A stretch of DNA of 54,672 nucleotides, taken from assembly GCA_025331125.1 (NCBI GenBank), contig JAOALB010000239.1, positions 1-54,672 of the forward strand, given 5' to 3'. This stretch comes from Mycogone perniciosa (Eukaryota; Ascomycota; Sordariomycetes; Hypocreales; Hypocreaceae). Positions 47,826 through 54,672 of the stretch are shown piece after piece (position 1 is the first letter of the stretch; each line of letters starts with the position of its first letter). The notes below the pieces were generated by a model. That model was not told where the DNA came from. It did no database searches and saw nothing but the letters and a program-made list of their open reading frames with translations. The translations under genes and the position numbers were made by a program.

Positions 47826-48652
47826 ATGTCCTCCTCCCTCTTCCGCGCAGCGCCTATCCTGCGCTCCAGCCTGCGCACCTCCGCCGCCAAACCTCTGGCC
47901 TCAATCGCCACAACCAGCTTCATCCGCTGGAAGGCCACCCTCCCTGATCTATCCTGTGAGTCTCCCTTCCCCCTCACCTCCCAGCATCCCCCTCCCTAAC
48001 ATCCAACCCGTCAGACGACTACGGCGCCCTCGAGCCCTTCATCTCTGGCCAAATCATGGAACTCCACCACTCCAAGCACCACCAGACCTACGTCACCGGC
48101 TTCAACACCGCTCTCGAGACCCTCGCCGAGGCCCAATCCAAAGGCGACGCCAAAGCCGCTGCCGCCCAGGCGCCTCTCATCAACTTCCACGGCGGCGGCC
48201 ACGTCAACCACTCTCTCTTCTGGGAGAACCTCGCTCCCAACGGCAAGGGCGGCGGCGGCGAGCCCGAGGGCAAGCTCTTGGTAACATCAACCCTCCCTTT
48301 CTGGTTTCTGGCGCAAACAAAACCCCACCACTAACACTGAACCAATCAATAGACCGCCATCAACGAGGACTTTGGCTCCTTCGAAAACCTCAAGAAGCAG
48401 ACCAACACCGCTCTCGCCGGCATCCAAGGCTCTGGCTGGGCCTGGCTCGTCAAGGACAAGACCTCCGGCACCCTCAGCGTTGTCACCCGCGCCAACCAGG
48501 ACCCCGTCACCGGCAACCTTGAGCCTCTGTTGGGCATTGACGCCTGGGAGCACGCCTACTACCTGCAGTACCAGAACCGCAAGGCCGAGTACTTTGGCGC
48601 CATCTGGGAGGTCGTCAACTGGGGAACTGTCTCCAAGCGATTCGAGAAGTAG
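47826..48652 (+). CDS. SOD2: Mitochondrial manganese superoxide dismutase
   Basis: Three exons: 47826-47955, 48015-48280 and 48353-48652. The introns are 59 and 72 bp, with GTGAGT/TCAG and GTAACA/ATAG ends. The 231-residue product has an N-terminal presequence rich in Ser, Arg and Ala (MSSSLFRAAPILRSSLRTSA) that suits mitochondrial import, then the two SOD domains. Metal ligands are visible: His in MELHHSKHHQTYV, His in GGHVNHSLFW, and Asp and His in GIDAWEHAYYLQY. The enzyme converts superoxide to oxygen and hydrogen peroxide in the matrix (established). GSGWAWLVKD and the Gln of ANQDP fit the Mn/Fe family. Exons are GC-rich and strongly C-biased, suggesting high expression. It is divergent from PSF3 and intact. 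Confidence 0.95.
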
Positions 48653-48971
48653 ATGCACATATTTCCCATTGACATGAAAAAAGTAACAAAAGAACATAAT
48701 ACTAGTGTCAGAATTACTGTATCTTGTAGTAGGTCATTGATCAAATGCAATATGGCAAACGCAAGATTACATCTTTTGAGTTGTTCCAGGTGATATGCGT
48801 GCGCAGACTCCTCTAGCTGGTTCGTAGTGCAAAGAAATGATAGCCCCTTCCCCTTGAAAAAAATGCTCAAGCTGACATGCTGCAGAAACAATCAACCGCT
48901 TCCAACAATAGATACCCGTTCATAGAAAGAAAACAGCCCCCCCCCTCCCCTCAAACTAAAAGAGCTGCTGC
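48653..48971. other. Convergent 3' intergenic region
   Basis: Between the 3' ends of SOD2 (+) and the phosphotransferase-like gene (-). It has a C-run near 48936. No gene seen. Confidence 0.5.
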
Positions 48972-50275
48972 TCATGGCTTCTGGCACCTTGCAATGCCTT
49001 GATAGGCTGCCAACTCGGTTGGATATGCATCTGGAAAGATTTCACCCGCAAACTCGTACCAATCCTGGTTTTCTGAGCGGGTGCGAGCTTCGAAAAACTT
49101 GGCATACTCCCACCACTCAGGATACCAACCGGCACAGTCCCACCCCGTGATGCACACGATCTTGCTGCCGCTCACAATGATATTCCTTGGACTGAGCTCT
49201 CCGTGGGAGAGCACTAGGGAATATGACGGCCGAAACTGGTAGGCTAGTGTTGCGGTCACGGCATTTGGAACAGACGAGGAGAATGACGACAGCAAGAAGG
49301 CGACGAATTGAGCATCGGTGGGATTGGGTCGGATGGCCCAGTACGTGTTGCGAGAATGCTTGTCCAAAATGAGAGAGTATGGGCCAGAGCGGATGGATCC
49401 CAGTTGCCGTTTCTTCCCGTTGTGGGCGGAGCTCCTCATTTTGGTCAAAATCTTTCGCAACTGTCGTGCGTACCCGACTTTGGTCTCAGGGGTAAGCTCG
49501 AACCAGACGTCCTCCAGCAGCTCCCCTTCCACGGTTCGGTCTATCCCACCACCCAAGCGGCTCTGGGTGGGCAGCTGCAGCATTGGGAGCTGGAATTGAA
49601 CCTGTATCATCTCATTCAACAACAGGCCGGCGTTGGAAATGTTGCGGTGCTGCGTTGTCGTAGCAGGGTTGCTGATCCTGACGCCCTTGGGTTGAAGAGT
49701 CAACAGCAGAGGGTAGGACTCGAGGAGGCTCTCGAGATAAACGGTGTGTTGATTGGATGGTGGTGCTGGAGACACGGAGAGTGTTAAGTATGCATGCACA
49801 CAAACGATGAGGGGAGGAGCAGAAGGGATGACTTACCAGGCGGCAGGACTGGAGGGTCCGAACACTCGGGGATTTTCTGCGGCTGGTGCTTCTGCTTCTT
49901 CCCCTTATTGTCCAGCTCACTATGGGCTCTCTTGATGCCTGCCACCGTTGAACGACGTTTGCCACTGGATGCCTGACCCTTCACCACAAGTGGCACGAGG
50001 CGGGGCTCAGTCGCCTTTGGCAGCAGGCGTGGCAGAGAGCCCTCTTCCTCCTTGATGTGGGCAGGGCCATTACCAAGCGCAAGACGGTTGGCGCCAGTGA
50101 TGCCAATCGGCGGCCCGTTCCCCAGCCCTATGGCCGTGTCACCGTGAGGCCCCTTGTTGTCATCAGGAGGCGGAGAGCTCTGGAGAAGCATTCTCACTCG
50201 CTCAGGATTCATCCCTTCCATGTTGTGTGGCGAGCTGATAATAACAATGGGCTCGAGGGCTTCGACAGTCGCCAT
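48972..50275 (-). CDS. APH-fold phosphotransferase-like protein, altered catalytic loop
   Basis: Two exons: 50275-49837 and 49765-48972. The 71-bp intron (49766-49836; GTAAGT, CTTAACA, TCCAG) keeps the frame (PPVLPPG to APPSNQHTVYL). I start at the ATG at 50275 (MATVEALEPIVIISS); the frame opens further upstream without another ATG. The 410-residue product has a disordered, Lys/Pro-rich N-terminal 150 residues with a basic KRAHSELDNKGKKQKHQ patch. An aminoglycoside-phosphotransferase-like domain follows. The catalytic-loop sequence is SHGELSPRNIIVSG, where the family has HGDLSPRN, and the metal-binding segment ITGWDCAGWYPEWWEY is present. So the general-base Asp is replaced by Glu. It could have lost or altered activity; the substrate is unknown. 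Confidence 0.8.
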
Positions 50276-51160
50276 GACGGTTGCTGGCTGCCGCAGTCTG
50301 AAGGATAGGACGAGAGGCACGATTTGCGCAACAGAACGGTTAGGGCCTGACTATGGGGAGAAGACAGTTGTCAGAACTCTCTGTGTTTACCTTTTCGCCT
50401 TTAGGGAGAGGCGGGAGAGGCGGGAATTGGGGTGAATTGAATGGAGAGCTGGAAAACAAGTGACAAAGTCGGTTACGGAGTGTCGCAGAGCGGTTGCAGG
50501 AGGAGGATGCACGTGGAGGCAAGAACAGCTGTTGGAGGCAGAGAGAGTACCTGCAGTGCGGGAACATTTCTCTTCTCTTGTCTCTTTTCCCTCTTCGCTT
50601 TGGGGCCTTCCTTCAGCAGTATTCTCTGCTTCACCGTCGCCTTCCTGCCCATGACACAGGAACCACAATACTTGCCTCAGGTACAGGTACCTAGTAGGTG
50701 CTGAAGTACAGTACTTGTGATGCATCCAGCCGCCGTGGCAATGATTCTAATGCATCCCAATATCAGAGATTCATTGCTTATTCGTCCAAACTTTCGCAAC
50801 ATCAAAACTGCTTTCCCCTTCTCTTCTTCATGCGCCGTTCGCTCTTCATCATGAGGTTACTTTACAAGTGGGGCTTTTAAGACATGTTGCTGCATCTCTT
50901 CTTCACTGTTGTGAGTACTCGCAAGCAAGCCTTCTTTACTTTGAATAAACAACAGGAAATGGAAGCCATTCCGGTTTGGTGATGCTTTGAATTGATAACC
51001 ACTGATGACTAATGCTGTTCTGTTCGGTTCGGCACTTGCTATCTCGGACCCGATCCTTCTAGTGTCGGCGCCCGTCCGGCCGCTAATATGATCCTTCCAT
51101 CTGTTTAGGCACCCGTCTTCCTCTCCAAAATGCGGCGATAACCGCGACCATATTCTTTCA
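50276..51160. other. Divergent promoter region
   Basis: Shared upstream region of the phosphotransferase-like gene (-) and the secreted-protein gene (+). Short overlapping frames are seen but no gene is supported. Confidence 0.5.
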
Positions 51161-52762
51161 ATGGCCCTCCGATCCCTTGGTCTGCTCGCCTTGCTGGCGA
51201 TTCCTCTTGCTGCTGCGGAGACTCCAGCAAGAGAGCCGATTCGACCCAGCAACGAGAGTGCGAGAGCCAACGCTCATCACATCTTCAACGCGATCCATTC
51301 AGCCGGTCGACAATGGGGCTCTTCCCTGAACCACAACGGCTTCAGCTTCATTCCCGTCGTCATGCCGGCTGGGACACCGCTGTACCATGGAACTACCCAA
51401 GATCACCCGCCTACAGGCCCTGAATGGCTGGCCTTTGAGGTCGAGCACGCAGAGGCTTTCGCTTCATCATTAATGAGGGGAGTAAGCCAGCCCGGTCGCG
51501 GACGCTCCAGTGACTCTACTGCGCAGAAGCCCTTGGATGCTACACACGAAGGTGAAGACCAAGAGGGTAATATTAGAGGATATTTCCACACCTACCGGAC
51601 CACTCGCGACGTGCGGTTCCTTTACGTTGATGGAATGTCTGCGGCCAAGACACACATGGGGACACTCGATTCACAAGACTATCTCCTTCGCGAGAACCGT
51701 ACCAACACCCATGATGGTTTCATGGATGAGCAAGGCCGCGCAAAGAGCCTGTGTGAGATGGTTACAGAGTGGGGCTTCGATGGTATCATGCGAATGGAGG
51801 TTGGATTTGAGATCATATACTGCGACTTCAGCTCTGGACTGCAGCTTGATTCAGCCCTCCGAACCTTCTTCACGAATGACAAGATTGGTGCGACCGATAT
51901 GGTGTACTTTTCGTGGTCCAGGGCCGTTGGTGAGCGATATGACGGCCTGGGCGGAGGTCGAGTTCGCATGGACTTCTCCTCCATGATATCAGGCTTTTTC
52001 TTTCCCATTAACATCTCCAACACCGACCCAGATCGGCCCGACCTCATTCGATTGGGTGCCGCATCGCTGGATGAACTCAAGGACATCAGAACATATGTGC
52101 GCGATGTCTGCACTCAGCCCAGGAAGTTTACGGTCAACTGGCAGGATGTCACTGACATGATCATCTCTCGGTTATCGGGTCGGTTGGTATCAATGGCCTC
52201 GTCGAGCCTATCCACCAAACACTTCATCACCGAACTGGAGGGAGCGACACTCACGTATTATGAGGCACCTCCTCTGCCGGGAGATATCAATTTAGTGACT
52301 GGAACTGAGAAGAATAGAACTGCCGAGGCGATTGAGCGGTGCGTGGCGCACCATCTTCAACAGGCACTACTCTCCCAGGACTGTTGGACTATCTTTGACG
52401 GTCTCAGCTACACTGCTCTGGAGGCCGTTATGCAAAACATCTGCCACAAGCTTTTCTTCATGCGATCACTGATTCTCGAGGCCTCTCTCGATTCGACGGC
52501 TAGTTCGTATCGCATCAAGTTGAATGAGAACAACAAAGAACAGGAAAAGGCCGTGAATACAAGTCGAAGTCTTACGCGAGATCTCATGAACGAGCTTGCC
52601 TGGACTGCATGGAAGAAACCGCAGCCGTGTGCGGATGGCGAGATAGTCTTTGTTGCCATGTGGCCATATGGCAACGAAGAAGATCACTGGAACCCAGGCT
52701 GTCGGTCTCTCGAGGAAATGGCTATGCGCAGGTCGACATACTGGAGAGGTTTTGGAAAATGA
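51161..52762 (+). CDS. Conserved secreted protein of unknown function
   Basis: A single exon of 533 residues. The ATG at 51161 begins a signal peptide (MALRSLGLLALLAIPLAAAE). Downstream the protein reads like a family of fungal secreted proteins I have seen only as hypothetical. Characteristic stretches are AGRQWGSSLNHNGFSFIPVV, PAGTPLYHGTTQDHPPTGPE, WLAFEVEHAEAFASS, GYFHTYRTTRDVRFLYVDGM, SAAKTHMGTLDSQDYLL and LCEMVTEWGFDGIMRMEVGF. The YHGT-type start and the EHAE motif suggest an enzyme-like N-terminal half, but I name no activity. Eight Cys residues after the signal and Asn-x-Ser/Thr sites (NES, NRT, NIS, NTS) suit the secretory route. The stop is only 62 bp before the 5S rRNA gene. The frame is intact, with no RIP pattern. 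Confidence 0.8.
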   Translation: MALRSLGLLALLAIPLAAAETPAREPIRPSNESARANAHHIFNAIHSAGRQWGSSLNHNGFSFIPVVMPAGTPLYHGTTQDHPPTGPEWLAFEVEHAEAFASSLMRGVSQPGRGRSSDSTAQKPLDATHEGEDQEGNIRGYFHTYRTTRDVRFLYVDGMSAAKTHMGTLDSQDYLLRENRTNTHDGFMDEQGRAKSLCEMVTEWGFDGIMRMEVGFEIIYCDFSSGLQLDSALRTFFTNDKIGATDMVYFSWSRAVGERYDGLGGGRVRMDFSSMISGFFFPINISNTDPDRPDLIRLGAASLDELKDIRTYVRDVCTQPRKFTVNWQDVTDMIISRLSGRLVSMASSSLSTKHFITELEGATLTYYEAPPLPGDINLVTGTEKNRTAEAIERCVAHHLQQALLSQDCWTIFDGLSYTALEAVMQNICHKLFFMRSLILEASLDSTASSYRIKLNENNKEQEKAVNTSRSLTRDLMNELAWTAWKKPQPCADGEIVFVAMWPYGNEEDHWNPGCRSLEEMAMRRSTYWRGFGK

Positions 52763-52824
52763 GGACCTTCACAAACACCAACCTCTCGTACAAGGTTATG
52801 AGGGCATTCAGGCCAGCGTCTGAT

Positions 52825-52944
52825 ACATACGACCATAGGTAGTGGAAAGTTCGGGGTCCCGTCCGCTCCCCCATAGACAAGCCACTAACCGGCAGATTAG
52901 TAGTTGGGTGGGTGACCACCAGCGAACACCGGCTGTTGTATGTT
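52825..52944 (+). rRNA. 5S ribosomal RNA gene
   Basis: 120 bases starting ACATACGACCATAGG and ending GCTGTTGTATGTT, so the ends pair as in 5S rRNA. The internal segments match fungal 5S: GTCCCGTCCGCTC, CCCATAGACAAGCC, AGATTAGTAGTTGGGTGGGT and GACCACCAGCGAACACC. T-runs follow at 52943-52954 (TTTTCCTTTTTT), a Pol III terminator, and a TTATG lies at -29 to -25, where filamentous fungi have an upstream TATA-like box. It appears intact. Filamentous ascomycetes scatter single 5S genes through the genome (established). The next repeat starts 77 bp downstream with a 5S-like head. Confidence 0.93.
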
Positions 52945-52954
52945 TTCCTTTTTT
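52943..52954 (+). terminator. Pol III T-run terminator of the 5S gene
   Basis: TTTTCCTTTTTT immediately at the end of the 5S gene is a normal Pol III stop signal. Confidence 0.8.
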
Positions 52955-53020
52955 GCCTTTTTACTGTTGTGTACTTCGTATGCATGTGTGGATATAATAC
53001 GAGTTGAGAGATCAACCAGC

Positions 53021-53355
53021 ACATACGACCACATCCATTGGAATATACGGGATCCCGTCAAGCTCTTTTCTTGAGTTTGATGTCCTCCATTTTTTGCCTC
53101 CAAAGACTCCAAATTTGGAGTCACATGATTCCGTTTTTGGAGGACAATGAACCCCCGCGCTAAGCAATTTACTACCATTAAGTCACTTGACCCTACCAAA
53201 AAAACGGAGCTCATACCGCCACCGTTTTGTTCATGGCGGCAGTTCCGATGTCGGTAGTGTACTTGCATCCCGACGTTTACGGGCATGCTAGCTATTAGGC
53301 TCACACCCCCTCCGGTACAAGGGTAAGTGTAAATCCTAACCAATAAAATAGCGAC
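53021..53355 (+). repeat. 5S-headed repeat element, copy B
   Basis: Starts ACATACGACCACATCC, 77 bp after the intact 5S gene ends, and reaches GGGATCCCGTC. This resembles the first 40 nt of 5S rRNA, but the rest is not 5S. Copy A lies inverted at 16397-16725 with the same order of segments and the same 18-bp palindrome. A TATAATA lies at 52993-52999, about 22-28 bp before the head, at the distance of the fungal 5S upstream promoter. The end CCAATAAAATAG near 53351 is shared with copy A. This may be a 5S-derived SINE-like family using the external 5S promoter, or an older duplicated rearrangement. Confidence 0.7.
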
Positions 53356-53759
53356 ACGCAGTGACCCTAGGTTCCTGAAACGCGCCGAATATAGGAGTTA
53401 AGAACTTACCCGATATCTCGTAAGCTGGACTATATGGCTAATATTGCGGGATAAAAAATTCTCCCATATCCTGTTACGACGCTTTTATATATCCGGGTAT
53501 GGGCCAGAGGTATTAGACGTGTCGGATAACGTCGGTCTAGTTGTTGGAATAAGCAAAAATGGGTATGCAAGGGAACCTGTGATCTGACGTGAGGTGAAAC
53601 AGAATGCGCGGCGTTCTGTTTCTATGATAAAATGGCGGGAGGAGAATCCAAGGAAGAGGAGGAGGGAGGAGAGCACATGGAGCAATTGAGTGGAATTCTG
53701 GCGCCCTATTTTCGTGATGTGAACAAGCTGACTACGTAACTGGGTTTCCAACAGATCCA
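53356..53759. other. Spacer between 5S-headed repeat and LTR
   Basis: No gene or RNA recognised. Short frames on the minus strand have no motif. Confidence 0.4.
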
Positions 53760-54012
53760 GGACCACTAGGATCGCTATGATCCAAACAATCCAAGTACAT
53801 TCACTATATATCTCCTTTATATATATATAACTGGCTTATCACTCATTTAGTATAGTTACTTAGATAGTCGTTAACCAATTGCATTCACCAGAACCGCCTG
53901 TTCTACAGAATCGTAACTACGTTACCCTGCTCAGTATTCATCCCTAACCTCTCCGTCAACGTAAACCCACGAACCTCAGTTTATCCCTTGAGAATCAACC
54001 CGGATCGTTACA
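53760..54012 (+). repeat. LTR copy, 3' part of a Gypsy-like element
   Basis: About 53800-53909 matches the second half of the LTR at 15738-16044, including the TATA-like run and TTTAGTATAGTTACTT. About 53940-54012 matches the LTR end at the start of the window (1-73), ending GTTACA. It therefore links the other two fragments into one family. The 5' start (TGTCACGACCC) is not found, so the left boundary is approximate. No internal coding region follows. Confidence 0.75.
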
Positions 54013-54637
54013 CGTCTCTGCATTCCAAGCCGTGGGCTTTAAGCTCCAAACCAACCAAAATCTCGCCGCCAATAATAATTGTCCTTCGCTGTAGTACTGG
54101 CCGTTAGGTACTGATTTGCGGTATACTTAGACAGTTTCGGATATATTAACAGTCTTAAAGATAAATAAATCTAGCAGAGGAGTATCGCATGCATTTATAG
54201 GCTTACTGGAGTTGCTCTATATTGCGCCTTTAGGCACTAAAACAATAGCAGAGAGGTTAAGCTAAGCGGCGGATGCGCTGGTTAAGGGCGGGAAGGATAG
54301 GCTTTTTACGCCGATATATTTGATGGTTAGAAAGAAGCTGATAGCTTAAAGAGAGAGTCTATAGAGGTGATGTTTTAATTTTCAATTGGGGTTATTTCTG
54401 GATAATTGCTGCTTAATTGGAGGCACATGATAGGGGCTACTATAGAGATGGATAATATTAGTGCTTTGACTTATAGTACTTCGTAATGTCAACCTTTAGC
54501 ATCTTCCTCGTTGTTTGACAATTCACGTTGTTGGCGGAGTATCCAAAAGATGCCATTTGCCTCTGATGAAGGTTAGCACAAATCATTTATGTCATTGTCT
54601 CTATAAAATTTGTATGTAGGTGACTGCAAATTCCCTG

Positions 54638-54639
<2 letters not shown>
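54013..54639. other. AT-rich remains, possible RNase H trace
   Basis: Degraded repeat DNA. A plus frame near 54250-54320 reads AADALVKGGKDRLFTPIYLM after a stop, which resembles the GNEAADALAK end of a retroelement RNase H. No intact gene. Confidence 0.35.

Positions 54640-54672
<33 letters not shown>
54640..54672. other. Terminal run of 33 G, probably artefact
   Basis: The window ends in 33 uninterrupted G after CCCTGCC. Such runs at sequence ends are typical of read-end base-calling errors or gap edges. It could be a real homopolymer, but I give it no biological meaning. Confidence 0.7.

Noticed and set aside
51161..52762. First impression of an ADP-ribosyltransferase enterotoxin-like protein.
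   Set aside because: No catalytic motif set of that family could be identified; it fits better a conserved secreted protein of unknown function.
54640..54672. The poly-G end as a telomere-like or quadruplex feature.
   Set aside because: A pure 33-base run at the very end is most simply a sequencing or assembly artefact; fungal telomeres are TTAGGG.

Overview
The window looks like a chromosome segment of a filamentous ascomycete (Pezizomycotina; Sordariomycetes/Hypocreales is my best guess, an inference and not a proof). The reasons are short GT-AG introns of 50-85 bp with CTAAC-type branch sites, typical fungal single-copy genes (mitochondrial Mn-SOD, GINS subunit Psf3, Yos9, a CM1/centrosomin-motif protein), a dispersed-type 5S rRNA gene, and repeats carrying the TpA-rich, stop-riddled signature of RIP (repeat-induced C-to-T mutation).

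Layout. 1-10.8 kb is an AT-rich repeat block. It holds an LTR end at base 1, a cluster of TTACCRGTAA palindromes (1.74-2.39 kb), an unrecognised gene destroyed by in-frame stops (about 3.0-3.75 kb, +), the 3' end of a Tad1-like LINE with RNase H (about 6.7-8.3 kb, +) and a dead C2H2/PIF1-type helicase (8.84-10.84 kb, -). 10.8-21 kb is a mixed zone: decayed gene remnants, an intact seven-pass-like membrane protein (12.6 kb), an LTR (15.7 kb), a 5S-headed repeat (16.4 kb), a secreted GH105/YteR-like hydrolase (17.3-18.5 kb) and a frameshifted small Cys-rich secreted protein (20.7 kb). 22-53 kb is gene-bearing: an MBOAT/wax-synthase-like enzyme, an expansin-like (DPBB) secreted protein, the CM1 protein, Yos9, a DUF7896-type zinc-finger regulator, a hypothetical membrane protein, Psf3 and Mn-SOD as a divergent pair, an APH-fold phosphotransferase with an altered catalytic residue, and a conserved secreted protein of unknown function. 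52.8-54.67 kb returns to repeats: an apparently intact 5S rRNA gene, a second inverted copy of the 5S-headed repeat, the same LTR end that opens the window, and a terminal run of 33 G that is probably an assembly artefact.

The gene block does not look like one pathway. It is mainly housekeeping genes (replication, ERAD, microtubule organisation, oxidative stress) with some secreted or accessory genes on the repeat-rich side. The most notable structures are the two inverted copies of a repeat whose head resembles the first 40 nt or so of 5S rRNA, preceded by a TATA-like box at the 5S promoter distance; the TTACCRGTAA cluster; and two perfect 14-bp-stem hairpins upstream of the MBOAT gene. Exon joins were made by eye from splice signals and frame continuity; no alignments or searches were run.
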